Source: PALSA-660 sp963726435
Lineage (GTDB): Bacteria > Actinomycetota > Coriobacteriia > Anaerosomatales > PALSA-660
Length of the DNA stretch: 64,000 nucleotides
Assembly (NCBI GenBank): GCA_963726435.1
Contig: CAVSCJ010000007.1
Span: forward strand, 124,001-188,000
Reading direction: 5' to 3'
The translations under genes were made by a program, and so were the position numbers. Each line of letters opens with the position of its first letter. Position 1 is the first letter of the stretch. Below the pieces are notes generated by a model, which worked only from the letters and a program-made list of their open reading frames with translations, was not told the DNA's origin and searched no databases. Of this stretch, positions 1-8,566 are shown piece after piece.

Positions 1-427
1 GGTCCTCGGCACAGCGCTCGTGACCGACCCCGGCCTCGTCGAGGCCGCTGTCGGGCGCTTCCCGGGCATAGTCGCGGGCGTCGACGCGCGCGACGGGCTG
101 GTGGCTATCGAAGGCTGGAGGCAGGGGACGGTCCGCACTGTGGCAGAGATGATCGCTGAACTCGCGGACCTGGGGATACGCCGTCTCGTCTACACCGACA
201 TCTCGGTCGACGGCACGCAAGAGGGGCCCAACCTGGCCGCATACCGCTCCCTCGTGGTACCGGAGGGCGTCGCTGTGATCGCCTCCGGGGGCGTCTCGAC
301 CCTGGACGACATCGTGGCCCTGGCGCAGATCCCCGGCATCGAAGGCGCGATCGCGGGCCGAGCCCTGTACGAGGGCACCTTGGACCTCGCCGAGGCTATA
401 GTCGCCGGGCGGACTCCGGCGGCATGA
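1..427 (+). CDS. hisA: HisA, ProFAR isomerase, C-terminal part
   Basis: Phosphoribosylformimino-5-aminoimidazole carboxamide ribotide isomerase, the fourth step of histidine synthesis. The reading frame is open from base 2, so the gene starts upstream of the window and only about 141 C-terminal residues of a usual ~240 are seen. Visible TIM-barrel motifs are GTALV near the left edge, YTDISVDGTQEGPN (active-site Asp strand) and IASGGVSTLDD (phosphate-binding strand). The stop lies 4 bases before hisF, so the two are cotranscribed. Identification is firm because the product pairs with HisF and HisIE next to it. Confidence 0.95.
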   Translation, partial: VLGTALVTDPGLVEAAVGRFPGIVAGVDARDGLVAIEGWRQGTVRTVAEMIAELADLGIRRLVYTDISVDGTQEGPNLAAYRSLVVPEGVAVIASGGVSTLDDIVALAQIPGIEGAIAGRALYEGTLDLAEAIVAGRTPAA

Positions 428-431
428 TCCC

Positions 432-1247
432 ATGCTGATGAAACGCGTCATACCTTGCCTCGACGTCCATGAGGGCAGAGTGGTCAAGGGAGTGAACTTC
501 GTAGACCTGCGCGACGCGGGCGACCCGGTCGAGCTCGCGCGCTTCTACGACTCCGAGGGCGCCGACGAGCTGGTGTTCCTCGACATCACCGCGACGCACG
601 AGAAGCGCCCGGTCATGCTCGAGGTCGCCTCTCGCACCGCGGAGGAGGTCTTCATCCCGTACACCGTCGGCGGAGGGATGCGCAGCGCCGGGGACATCCG
701 AGCCATGCTCAAGGCCGGGTGCGACAAGGTCTCCCTCAACTCCGCCGCCGTGGCCGATCCCGCCCTCATCACGGCCACGAGCCGCATCTACGGTTCGCAG
801 TGCATCGTCGTGGCGATCGACGCGCACAGGGTCTCCGGCGATCGCGACCGCTGGGAGGTCTTCGTCTCCGGAGGGCGCACGAACACAGGGCTCGACGCCG
901 TCGAGTGGGCGCGCGAGGCCGAGCGCCTCGGCGCAGGGGAGATCCTCCTCACGAGCATGGACCGCGATGGTACCAATGACGGCTACGACATCCCGCTCAC
1001 GCGCGCAGTGACGCGCGCGCTCACCATCCCGGTCATAGCGAGTGGCGGAGCCGGCGTCGTCGACGACTTCGCGGAGGTCGTGATCGAGGCCGACGCCGAC
1101 GCCGTGCTGGCCGCGTCGACCCTGCACTACGGCACGTTCCGCGTGCGCGACATCAAGAGGGCGATGGCCGAGGCTGGGATCCCTGTGCGCCTGGTGGAGG
1201 TGCCGGAGCAGCCGGCGCGCCCCGCGCCTCTGACCTGGAAGGACTGA
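432..1247 (+). CDS. hisF: HisF, imidazole glycerol phosphate synthase cyclase subunit
   Basis: Cyclase half of IGP synthase. It uses ammonia from HisH to turn PRFAR into imidazole glycerol phosphate and AICAR. The protein is 271 residues, slightly longer than the usual ~253 because of a Pro/Ala-rich C-terminal tail. Asp11 in PCLDV and the Asp of VVAIDAHR (about residue 130) match the two catalytic aspartates, and VGGGMRS and IASGGAG are the phosphate-binding loops. A second ATG at codon 3 gives the more common MKRVIPCLD start; both are possible. HisH is not in the window and presumably lies upstream. Confidence 0.96.
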   Translation: MLMKRVIPCLDVHEGRVVKGVNFVDLRDAGDPVELARFYDSEGADELVFLDITATHEKRPVMLEVASRTAEEVFIPYTVGGGMRSAGDIRAMLKAGCDKVSLNSAAVADPALITATSRIYGSQCIVVAIDAHRVSGDRDRWEVFVSGGRTNTGLDAVEWAREAERLGAGEILLTSMDRDGTNDGYDIPLTRAVTRALTIPVIASGGAGVVDDFAEVVIEADADAVLAASTLHYGTFRVRDIKRAMAEAGIPVRLVEVPEQPARPAPLTWKD

Positions 1248-1254
1248 GGAAGAA

Positions 1255-1947
1255 GTGGACCGGGAACGCGACGCGTTGAGCATCGACGACCTGAGTTGGA
1301 ACGCCGACGGGCTGATCCCCGCGATCGTCCAGCAGCACGACACCGGCGAGGTGCTCATGCTCGCGTGGATGGACGCGGAGTCGCTGCGTCGCACGTTGGA
1401 GGAAGGGCGCGCCTGGTACTGGAGCCGCAGCCGCGACTCCTACTGGATGAAGGGCGAGACCTCGGGGGCCGTCCAGGACCTGGTGGAAGTGCGCTACGAC
1501 TGCGACGCGGACGCACTGCTCCTGCTCGTCGACCAGCAGGGCTCGGGGGCATGCCACACCGGCGAACGCACCTGCTTCTACCGCAGGATCGAGGCGGGAG
1601 AAGACGTCAAGGAGGCAGCGACGGACCGCGGCGTCGTCGCCGCGCCGCGCGCCGCGCCGTTGTCGCTCGGAGCGGTCGTCGAGGACCTGTACTCGCTGCT
1701 GGAGCAGCGCAGCCGCGAACTCCCCGAGGGCAGCTACACCGTCAAGCTGCTCACCGGGCCTCAGGACAAGCTTCTCAAGAAGATCGCCGAGGAGGCGGGC
1801 GAGGTGATCATCGCTGCCCGCGACGGCGATCACGACCAGACCCGCTACGAGATCGCCGACCTGCTCTACCACCTGCTCGTGGTCATGGTGCGCGAGGGTG
1901 TAGAGCCTGGCGAGTTGGCGTCCGAGTTGGCGAGTCGTCGCAAGTGA
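1255..1947 (+). CDS. hisIE: HisIE, phosphoribosyl-AMP cyclohydrolase / phosphoribosyl-ATP pyrophosphatase
   Basis: Bifunctional enzyme for steps 2 and 3 of histidine synthesis. The N-terminal PRA-CH domain (about residues 10-115) shows EVLMLAWMD, the WSRSR substrate loop and the metal-binding CDCDAD and CHTGERTCFYR cysteines. The C-terminal PRA-PH domain (about 140-225) is MazG-like, with EEAGEV and IADLLYHL metal-binding helices. The start is GTG, 7 bases after hisF. The stop overlaps the next start as GTGA, so translation is probably coupled to the odd peptidase-like gene downstream. Confidence 0.95.
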   Translation: MDRERDALSIDDLSWNADGLIPAIVQQHDTGEVLMLAWMDAESLRRTLEEGRAWYWSRSRDSYWMKGETSGAVQDLVEVRYDCDADALLLLVDQQGSGACHTGERTCFYRRIEAGEDVKEAATDRGVVAAPRAAPLSLGAVVEDLYSLLEQRSRELPEGSYTVKLLTGPQDKLLKKIAEEAGEVIIAARDGDHDQTRYEIADLLYHLLVVMVREGVEPGELASELASRRK

Positions 1948-3002
1948 CCGCGTCCTCCGACGCCAGACAGAGGGGGAGGCGCGACCGCGTCGAACCCCTC
2001 TGGGACCGCATCGATGCGAACCGGCTCAAGGTCGCGGCCTTCCTGGTGCTGTTCGTGCTCAGCGCGGGCGTGGCCGTGGCGCTCTTCGTCGGGCTCGTGG
2101 GGCTGCTGATCGCCGGCGCGGCGATGCGAAGCGGCAACACCGAGGAGGTGCTCCGGCTCCTTCCCGCGGTGATGGCCATCTCGGTCGTGCTGGGCGCCCT
2201 CTTGGCCACGGTCCATGCCTGGCGGATGCTCTCGCACCCCGAACGCCAGCTTCTCGGACGGTTCAGCGCCGTGCCGGCGCAGAAGGGGACGTACCTCGAG
2301 ACCAAGTCGGCGCTGCACGACATGGCGATCGCGGCCGGCTATCCGCATTCGCCGACTCTGTGGGTCATCCCGGACTGCCACCGCGTCAACGCGTTCGCGA
2401 TGGGTCTGAAGGAGAGTCACTCGGTCGTCGGAGTGACGCGTGGATTCGCTGAGCGCCTCTCGGTCGACGATCAGCGCGCGGGCTTCGCCAACCTGATGGC
2501 TCGGCTGAAGTCCGGCGACACACTGTGGGCTACCGCTGTCTCCGCTGTGATGGGCCCGATCTGGGCCGCCCGCACCGTCCAGTTCCGCTCCCAGGAGAAG
2601 CGGGAGGACGAGCCGAGGCGGGTGTTCTGGACGGGGTCGACGAGCTACACAGGCAGCGAGGGCAGCGACGCGGGCATCGTGGGCGGCTTCATCCTTGGGT
2701 TCTTCGCGGTCGTGGTCACGGAGCTGATGATGGCGGGCCACGAGCGCGCCGCGATGGCGGCCGCCGAGAAGGCCGACGCCGAGGGGATGCTGCTGCTCAA
2801 GGATCCCGCCATGATGCTGACCGGCCTGCAGCGCACGCTCGAGGCGAACAACACCGTGCCAGGGGCGGGGGAGGAGTACTCGATGCTCTTCTACTGCTGG
2901 GCCGGATTCGGCTACGCGCCAGAGGACGATCCGGAGATGGAGCGCCTCGGACGCCTGCGAGAGGTGCTGGGTGCGGAGGGACAGGCGCTCCCGGCGTCCT
3001 AA
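1944..3002 (+). CDS. M48-like membrane protein lacking the HExxH motif
   Basis: A 352-residue protein starting at a GTG that overlaps the hisIE stop (GTGA). Two hydrophobic segments at about residues 28-55 and 72-95 suggest membrane anchoring. The region around SPTLWVIPDCHRVNAFAMG, then GVTRGFAERLS, then an EKADAEGMLLLKDPAMMLTG segment follows the order of HtpX/M48 metallopeptidases. Where HExxH should stand the sequence reads FANLMARLKSGD, so both zinc-binding histidines and the catalytic Glu are missing. I read it as a catalytically dead M48 relative. Its link to histidine synthesis is positional only and its role is unknown. Confidence 0.6.
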   Translation: MTASSDARQRGRRDRVEPLWDRIDANRLKVAAFLVLFVLSAGVAVALFVGLVGLLIAGAAMRSGNTEEVLRLLPAVMAISVVLGALLATVHAWRMLSHPERQLLGRFSAVPAQKGTYLETKSALHDMAIAAGYPHSPTLWVIPDCHRVNAFAMGLKESHSVVGVTRGFAERLSVDDQRAGFANLMARLKSGDTLWATAVSAVMGPIWAARTVQFRSQEKREDEPRRVFWTGSTSYTGSEGSDAGIVGGFILGFFAVVVTELMMAGHERAAMAAAEKADAEGMLLLKDPAMMLTGLQRTLEANNTVPGAGEEYSMLFYCWAGFGYAPEDDPEMERLGRLREVLGAEGQALPAS

Positions 3003-3087
3003 GGGCGGCCCACTCTCGCACGTCGGAACACGCCCGCCGCCCGGATCTCGGAGACACCCTTGACGGCCTTCACTCCCGTGGATATAT

Positions 3088-3111
3088 TTAGACGTGTACC
3101 TAACAATCTAA
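3088..3111. promoter_or_regulatory. Candidate SdpR operator
   Basis: Interrupted palindrome TTAGA-N14-TCTAA lying directly before the AAGGAGG ribosome site of the ArsR-type regulator, over an AT-rich TATATT stretch that could be its -10 box. ArsR-family repressors usually bind such sites and repress themselves. The assignment is inference from position and symmetry. Confidence 0.35.
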
Positions 3112-3122
3112 GGAGGTGCGCC

Positions 3123-3404
3123 ATGCCGGACGTGTTCAAGGCGCTCTCGGATCCGACCAGGCGGGAGATCCTGCGCCTGCTCAAGCAAGGCGAGCTCACA
3201 GCCGGCGCGATATCCGAGAACTTCGCGATGAGCAAGCCGTCGGTGTCGCACCACCTGTCCACGCTGAAATCGGCCGGTCTCGTGTTCGCCGAGCGGCGCG
3301 GCCAGGAGATCGTGTATTCGCTCGACACGACCGTGTTCCAGGACGCCATGACCTATATGCTTGATGTGTTCGGACCCGCTTCGGAGGAGGAACTGAAGAG
3401 ATGA
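3123..3404 (+). CDS. sdpR: ArsR-family repressor, SdpR type
   Basis: A 93-residue winged-helix repressor with a clear AAGGAGG ribosome site. The N-terminal FKALSDPTRREILRLL and the recognition helix MSKPSVSHHLSTLKSAGLV are typical of the autorepressor SdpR subgroup, which lacks the metal-binding cysteines of ArsR/CadC. Its stop overlaps the start of the SdpI-like gene (ATGA), as in Bacillus sdpRI where the membrane partner SdpI sequesters SdpR when it binds toxin. It probably represses its own two-gene operon. The function of the pair in this organism is inferred from the family. Confidence 0.8.
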   Translation: MPDVFKALSDPTRREILRLLKQGELTAGAISENFAMSKPSVSHHLSTLKSAGLVFAERRGQEIVYSLDTTVFQDAMTYMLDVFGPASEEELKR

Positions 3405-4122
3405 GTGACCGCGAACCGCGCGTGGAGGCCCCGAGACCGCAGGGGCCCGACGAGCTGCCCGCACCCCCGCGCCTGCGGGACTACACCAAGCTGCCGTTGC
3501 TGATCGTGGCCGCGATGTTCGTCGCCGGCGCGGTGCTCTACCCGTCCCTGCCGGCCCGCTTCCCGACGCACTGGGGCATCAGCGGCGCGCCCGACGCCTT
3601 CTCGGACAAGACGTTCATGAGCGTCTTCTTCGAGCCGCTCATCGCGCTCGGGATCTACGCGCTGCTTGATCGTCGTCCCGTTCCTGGACCCGAAGCGGCG
3701 CAGTCTGAAGCTGTTCGTTCCGCGCCTACAACATCCTGATCGACGCAGTCGTGGGGATGCAGGCGGTCGTGTTCGCCGCGAGCATGATCGCCGCGTACAA
3801 CCAGGCGTTCGACGTGGCGAAGGTCATCCTGATCGCCGTCGGCCTGCTGTTCGCCGTGATCGGCAACTACATGACGACCGTGAAGCAGAACTGGACCTTC
3901 GGGGTGAGGGTGAGCTGGACGCTCTCCGACGACGTGGTTTGGCGCAAGACGAACCGTCTCGGGGGCTACCTGTTCGTGGCGGTCGGCGCCATCACGATGG
4001 TCTGCGCCTTCCTGCCCGGCGCATGGGCGATCGGCGTGATGATGAGCGCCATCGCCGCGATGCTAGTCATCACCTACGTCTACTCATACCTGCTCTACAA
4101 GTCGAGGCACCCGGAGGCATAG
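3401..4122 (+). CDS. SdpI-family membrane protein (two apparent frameshifts)
   Basis: Membrane protein of the SdpI immunity/signalling family, about 240 residues if repaired. The N-terminal DUF1648 signature FPTHWGISGAPD follows the first membrane helix. The C-terminal half has the SdpI box GNYMTTVKQNWTFGVR and four to five further helices. The frame changes twice: near 3666 (gcgctgctTgatcgtc) and near 3712 (ctgttcgtTccgc). Removing one t at each restores a continuous family-like sequence through VPFLDPKRRSLKLF and RAYNILID. I take these as base-call errors rather than true decay. It is co-operonic with the SdpR-type repressor. Confidence 0.75.
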
Positions 4123-4136
4123 ACGCGCATTCGAGA

Positions 4137-4162
4137 GGCCGGCCCGCGGTTCGTCGCCGGCC
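4137..4162 (+). terminator. Possible terminator after the sdpRI pair
   Basis: GGCCGGC and GCCGGCC arms flank a 12-base loop, 15 bases after the stop of the SdpI gene. No T-run follows, so this is a weak call. Confidence 0.35.
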
Positions 4163-4245
4163 GGCCCTCGCGTCTCCGCTGCTGCCTATCCCTTACGGTG
4201 CCCTTAATCTTCGGGAGGTAGGATTCCCGTTGAGGAGGATGGCCG

Positions 4246-4905
4246 ATGGTCCTGCTGATCGAAGACCACGCCAATCTGGCGGGTGAGATCGAGAGGTACC
4301 TGCGCGCCGAAGGCTGGCGCGTGCGTTCCGTCCGAGACGGCCGTGAGGGGCTTCAGCTCGCCCTGACGGAGCCATGGTCGCTCATCCTTCTGGATCTGTC
4401 GCTGCCCGGAGTGGACGGCAGCATCATCTGCCGCACTCTGCGCGAAGAAGGGATCGACACCCCGATCCTCATGCTGACCGCGAGAGGCCTTAGAAGCGAC
4501 ATAGTCGGCGGGTTGGATTGCGGGGCGGACGACTACCTGGTGAAGCCCTTCGGGCTCGATGAGCTGGTGGCACGCATGCGGGCACTCTCACGCAGGACCG
4601 GCGCCACGAGGGACCCGATTCTCACCATCGGCGACGTCACGATCGACACCAACACGCGGCGTGTCGAACTGCGAGGGTCTGAAGTGCGCCTCGCGCCGCG
4701 TGAATACGACCTTCTCGAGCACCTCGCCAGGAATCGCGGAGTGCCCCAGGGGAGGCTCGAGCTGATCGAACAGGTATGGGGCGAGCCCGACAGCCTCATG
4801 TTCTCGCAGACGGTGGATGTGCACGTCGCCTATGTGAGGCGCAAGCTCGGTCGTGCGATCATCGAGACCGTCCGCGGCGTCGGCTACATGGTCTCCGGTG
4901 AGTAA
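4246..4905 (+). CDS. OmpR-family response regulator
   Basis: A 219-residue regulator with an N-terminal receiver domain and a C-terminal winged helix. The receiver shows the acidic pair in LLIEDH, the phospho-acceptor Asp in LILLDLSLPG, and KPF as the conserved Lys. The DNA-binding half ends with TVDVHVAYVRRKLG and VRGVGYM, the standard OmpR/PhoB pattern. ATG 4246 is preferred over an out-of-frame ATG just upstream because of GAGGAGG spacing and the conserved start. The histidine kinase starts inside its 3' end, so the two are a translationally coupled pair. Confidence 0.93.
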   Translation: MVLLIEDHANLAGEIERYLRAEGWRVRSVRDGREGLQLALTEPWSLILLDLSLPGVDGSIICRTLREEGIDTPILMLTARGLRSDIVGGLDCGADDYLVKPFGLDELVARMRALSRRTGATRDPILTIGDVTIDTNTRRVELRGSEVRLAPREYDLLEHLARNRGVPQGRLELIEQVWGEPDSLMFSQTVDVHVAYVRRKLGRAIIETVRGVGYMVSGE

Positions 4906-6070
4906 GCGCCCGGTCTCCAGTGGTGTGGAGCGACGGATCACCGTGCGCTTCACGGCCCTCATCGTCGGGGTTCTCGTCCTCGGCATCGCCCTGTACGTGA
5001 TCGTCGACGCAGCGGCAGCGGGCGTGCGACTCGACGCGAGCCTGCGGCAGAGGGCGGAGCGCGCGGCGCAACGGGTCGCGCGCGTTCGCGGGAACGCCGG
5101 CCTTCCCGACGATTCTCGCATCATCGAGGGTGGGCGTGTCATCGCCGGCGGCGAGCAGACGGCGGGTATCACGGAGCTCGGCCCGCTGGCAGGCTTCGGC
5201 TACGTCGACTCGACGCAGGGGCGACTGCGTGTGTACGCGGTCGCTCTCGGCGATGGCCGGAGCGTGCAGCTGGCCGACGCCGCGCGCCCCGCGATGACCG
5301 ACAACGCGGGAACCGCACTCGAACTGCTCGTTGTCGCGGCGCTGGTGGGCGTCGTGACGTACTTCCTCGGCTTGCGGTTCTCGAGAAGGGCGCTCGCCCC
5401 GGTCCACGAGAGCATCGCGCGTCTCGAGCGCTTCACCGCGGACGTCGGGCACGAGCTTCGGACTCCTCTGGCGTCGGTTCGGGCGTCACTGGACGTCGCT
5501 GAGAGGACCGGTGACTGGAATGCGGCAGTCGACCGGGCGCGTGCCGAACTCGATCGAGCCTCCGCGCTCGTGGACCGGCTTCTGGAGCTGGCGCGCCTCG
5601 ATCCGTCCGCCGTCGTGCTCGAGACCGTGGATCTTCACGATGCGCTGGTGCGCGTTGTCGGTCTGTGTGCGCCGATGGCCGAGGAGCGCTCGATCGCCGT
5701 CAACGTTGTCGGGATGTCGGGGAAGGTGTCGGCCGACCCGGTGCTGCTCGAACGGCTCGTGGCGAACCTGCTCGCGAACGCGATCCGCTTCGGCGATCGC
5801 GGATCGACCGTCACGCTCAGCTTCTGCGACGAATCGATCGAGGTGCACAACGTCGGCGAGGCGATCCCGCCGGAGGATCTGCCGCACGTCTTCGAGCCCT
5901 TCTACCAGGCCGATCGTTCTCGCACGGGCGAGGGTTCCGGGCTGGGTCTTGCGATTGCAGCCGTGATAGCGCAGGCGCACAGTTGGTCGCTTGGCGCGGC
6001 CAGCTCGCCGGGAGCAGGGACCACATTCGTGGTCACGGTCCGCGCAGGCAAGGCGACCCATCGGCCTTAG
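4898..6070 (+). CDS. Sensor histidine kinase
   Basis: A 390-residue HisKA/HATPase_c kinase starting at a GTG that overlaps the regulator gene. A membrane helix at about residues 15-37 and a second near 135-155 enclose an extracytoplasmic sensor domain of about 95 residues. No HAMP domain is obvious. The phospho-acceptor is in FTADVGHELRTPLASVR. The ATP-binding half has NLLANAIRFG (N box) and GEGSGLGLAIAAVI (G box). The signal is unknown. The next gene, a secreted OB-fold protein, may be its target or sensor partner, but that is inference from adjacency. Confidence 0.92.
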   Translation: MSKRPVSSGVERRITVRFTALIVGVLVLGIALYVIVDAAAAGVRLDASLRQRAERAAQRVARVRGNAGLPDDSRIIEGGRVIAGGEQTAGITELGPLAGFGYVDSTQGRLRVYAVALGDGRSVQLADAARPAMTDNAGTALELLVVAALVGVVTYFLGLRFSRRALAPVHESIARLERFTADVGHELRTPLASVRASLDVAERTGDWNAAVDRARAELDRASALVDRLLELARLDPSAVVLETVDLHDALVRVVGLCAPMAEERSIAVNVVGMSGKVSADPVLLERLVANLLANAIRFGDRGSTVTLSFCDESIEVHNVGEAIPPEDLPHVFEPFYQADRSRTGEGSGLGLAIAAVIAQAHSWSLGAASSPGAGTTFVVTVRAGKATHRP

Positions 6071-6135
6071 CCGGTTCTTATGCGAGGGCGGGCCACAGTC
6101 GTGTCACAGGCATCCATTCGAAGGGAGGTGGCACG

Positions 6136-6552
6136 ATGAAGAGATTCCTGCTCCCGATGCTGGCGATAGCGATACTGCTTGGAACGGCTGCGACGGCGTA
6201 CGCCGTCACGATGACACTCGCGGAGGCCAAGAGCGCTCCCGCAGACACCGTTGTGACGGTCAGCGGCGAGATCACGGCCGCCGACGGCAACGACTACACC
6301 CTGTCCGACGGGACGGACAGCATCATCGTCGGCTTGGGTCCTACCTGGAACACGGTGGTCGGTCTGGCGGTGGGTGACAAGGTGACGGTCGAGGGCGAGA
6401 TCGACAAGGGCAAGGACGGCAGCAAGGCGGCCGCGATCGACGGGTTCTCGGCCACGAAGGCCGACGGCACGAAGGTGACTGTCCGGACGGGCCCCGGCAA
6501 GCCCCCGTGGGCGGGTCGCGGAGGTCCGAAGGGCAAGGGCCCCAAGAAGTAG
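6136..6552 (+). CDS. Secreted OB-fold protein
   Basis: A 138-residue exported protein with a signal peptide (MKRFLLPMLAIAILLGTAAT, cleavage likely after AYA) and a strong AGGGAGGTG ribosome site. The mature part fits a small OB-fold: VVTVSGEITAADGNDYTLSD, then VGDKVTVEGEI. It resembles periplasmic bOB-fold (YgiW/YdeI-like) or nucleic-acid-binding single-domain proteins, but I cannot pick one. The tail is Gly/Pro/Lys rich. It follows the two-component pair and is closed by the terminator at 6600. Confidence 0.6.
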   Translation: MKRFLLPMLAIAILLGTAATAYAVTMTLAEAKSAPADTVVTVSGEITAADGNDYTLSDGTDSIIVGLGPTWNTVVGLAVGDKVTVEGEIDKGKDGSKAAAIDGFSATKADGTKVTVRTGPGKPPWAGRGGPKGKGPKK

Positions 6553-6599
6553 ACCGGTGAAGGGCTCTCTCGCCCGGCCCCGGCGGGTGCACGGCAGAT

Positions 6600-6631
6600 G
6601 GGTCCCGGCTCCGCTCGTGGAGCCGGGACCC
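6600..6631 (+). terminator. Rho-independent-like hairpin
   Basis: Perfect 13-bp stem (GGGTCCCGGCTCC / GGAGCCGGGACCC) around a 6-base loop, separating the two-component/OB-fold block from the trp leader. It lacks a strong T-run. Confidence 0.65.
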
Positions 6632-6682
6632 GGTCTTGCGCGCCCGGCGGGCCGCGTGTATCCTCCCACCTAATCGAATCGA

Positions 6683-6976
6683 GCGTGCGCCAGTGACGGG
6701 GAAGAGTACCCCGATCGTCAAGCCCAGAGAGCCGGTGGTTGGTGGAAACCGGCGTGAGCGATCGGTGAGAATGGTCCCCTGAGGCTCCGGAGCAAAGGCC
6801 GCTAGGCGGGCTGACTAGTTCCGGCGGATTCCCACCGATACAAGGGACCGGATATCGGAGACGAGTTCCATCTCCCGTATCTCGGACACAAAGTGGGCTC
6901 GCCGCACCTATGGGCGGGTCAACAAGGGTGGTACCGCGAGAGAGTCTCTCGTCCCTTGGGGATGAGGGGCTTTTTG
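6683..6976 (+). promoter_or_regulatory. T-box riboswitch (tRNA-Trp) of the trp operon
   Basis: This fills the ~500-base gap before trpE. The core T-box sequence AACAAGGGTGGTACCGCG lies at 6921-6938 and can pair with the tRNA acceptor end. Downstream, GTCCCTT and GAGGGGC (6951-6957 and 6964-6970) form the competing terminator stem followed by TTTTT. The stem I region carries AGAGAGCCGGTGGTTGGTGG. The specifier is most likely TGG at 6772-6774 in GAGAATGGTCCCC, matching tryptophan. Uncharged tRNA-Trp would stabilise the antiterminator and switch on the operon. The exact 5' end is uncertain. Confidence 0.92.
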
Positions 6977-7060
6977 TGTTCCCGGGCACTCTCCGGGAGC
7001 GCGGGAGGACCCAAGGCGCGCGCCGAGAGCGTTCGGCCACGAGAAGAGAGCAAGGCCAAG

Positions 7061-8566
7061 ATGTTGCTGCCAGACAAAGAGGAGTTCATCGGGCTCGCCG
7101 CAGCTCACGACATCGTGCCGGTCGCGCGCGAGGTCTACGCCGACCTGGCCACGCCGATCTCCGCGTTCCTGGCGCTGGCGGAGGGCGCGCCCTTCGCGTT
7201 CCTGCTGGAGAGCGTGGTGGGAGGCGAGCGGCTCGGCCGCTACAGCTTCCTCGGGATCGGCGCCGATCGCGTCGTGACCGTGCGCGACGGCGTGGCCGAG
7301 ATCACAGACGGGCCGTCGCATCGCCGGATGCCGGCTCCCGATCCGCTCGAAGCGGTCGCCGGGCGCCTGAAGGCGGGGAGCGTCGCCCGGGTGCCCGGTC
7401 TGCCGCTCTTCATCGGCGGCGCGGTCGGATTCGTCGGCTACGAGGCCGCGACGGGGTTCGAGCCCACGATCCCCAGGCATCCCGTCGACGAGCTGAACGT
7501 CCCGGACGCCGCCTTCATGTTCACGTCCACGGTGGTGGCGTTCGACCACGCCCGCCGAGTCCTGCAAGTGATCGCGCCGGTCCGGCCGGGGACGGATCCG
7601 GGCGAGGACTACGACGACGCCGTCCTTCGGATCGACCGCGTACTCGAGACCCTGCGCACAGGATGCCCGTCGGCCCCGCTGGGCGAGGTCGGCGCGAGCG
7701 CCGAGGTCCCGCTGCGCGCCCACACCTCCCACGAGGACTTCGTCGCCTCCGTGAGCGCCGCCAAGGAGCACATCGCCGCCGGCGACTGCTTCCAGATCGT
7801 GCTCTCGCAACGCTTCTCGGCGCCCCTCGAAGGTGACGGACTCGACCTCTACCGGGTCCTGCGCGCCGTGAACCCGAGCCCGTACATGTTCTACCTGCGC
7901 ACTCCCGAGGTGACGCTGGTCGGTTCCAGTCCCGAGCCGCTCGTCCGCGTCGAAGGCGATCAGGTGCTCACGCGCCCGCTAGCGGGCACGCGCCCGCGCG
8001 GGGCGACCGCGCTCGAGGACGGGTGCCTGCGCGCGGACCTGCTCGCCGACGAGAAGGAGCGCGCCGAGCACGTCATGCTCGTGGACCTCGGGCGCAACGA
8101 CCTTGGTCGCGTCAGCGTCGCGGGCAGCGTGCGCGTCGACGAGCTCATGGAGGTCGAGAACTACAGCCACGTCATGCACATCGTGAGCAACGTCACCGGC
8201 ACGCTGGCGCCGGGCTGTGACGCCTTCGACGCGCTCCGCGCCACGTTCCCGGCCGGAACGGTGAGCGGAGCGCCGAAGATCCGCGCGATGCAGATCATCC
8301 GCGAGCTGGAGCCTGCGGCGCGCGGGCCCTACGCGGGCACCGTCGGCTACATCGGAGCGGACGGTGCGATGGACATGTGCATCACGATCCGCACTTTCAT
8401 CCTCACCGGCGGTCGCGCTTACCTCCAGTCGGGAGCCGGGATCGTGTCCGACTCCGACCCGGAGAAGGAGTACGAGGAGACCCTGCACAAGGCCCGCGCT
8501 CTGCACAACGCGCTGGAACTCGCGGCCGGCTTGCGGGCGCGGCCCGAAGTGGCGGTGGTGGCGTGA
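7061..8566 (+). CDS. trpE: TrpE, anthranilate synthase component I
   Basis: A 501-residue chorismate-utilising enzyme that makes anthranilate with the TrpG domain encoded next. Family motifs include LLESVVGGERLGRYSFLG (N-terminal Trp-feedback region), NPSPYMFYL, LAGTRPRG, DLGRNDLGRV and the C-terminal FPAGTVSGAPKIRAMQII. ATG 7061 is chosen because the open frame upstream runs into the T-box terminator. The stop overlaps the next GTG start (GTGA). Confidence 0.96.
   Translation: MLLPDKEEFIGLAAAHDIVPVAREVYADLATPISAFLALAEGAPFAFLLESVVGGERLGRYSFLGIGADRVVTVRDGVAEITDGPSHRRMPAPDPLEAVAGRLKAGSVARVPGLPLFIGGAVGFVGYEAATGFEPTIPRHPVDELNVPDAAFMFTSTVVAFDHARRVLQVIAPVRPGTDPGEDYDDAVLRIDRVLETLRTGCPSAPLGEVGASAEVPLRAHTSHEDFVASVSAAKEHIAAGDCFQIVLSQRFSAPLEGDGLDLYRVLRAVNPSPYMFYLRTPEVTLVGSSPEPLVRVEGDQVLTRPLAGTRPRGATALEDGCLRADLLADEKERAEHVMLVDLGRNDLGRVSVAGSVRVDELMEVENYSHVMHIVSNVTGTLAPGCDAFDALRATFPAGTVSGAPKIRAMQIIRELEPAARGPYAGTVGYIGADGAMDMCITIRTFILTGGRAYLQSGAGIVSDSDPEKEYEETLHKARALHNALELAAGLRARPEVAVVA

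Noticed and set aside
3099..3105. ACCTAAC in the sdpR promoter resembles R''.
   Set aside because: Far from the array, with no L'' arm or right half; chance match.
6893..7060. A longer trpE start inside the leader.
   Set aside because: It would translate the T-box antiterminator and terminator; ATG 7061 fits the family start.
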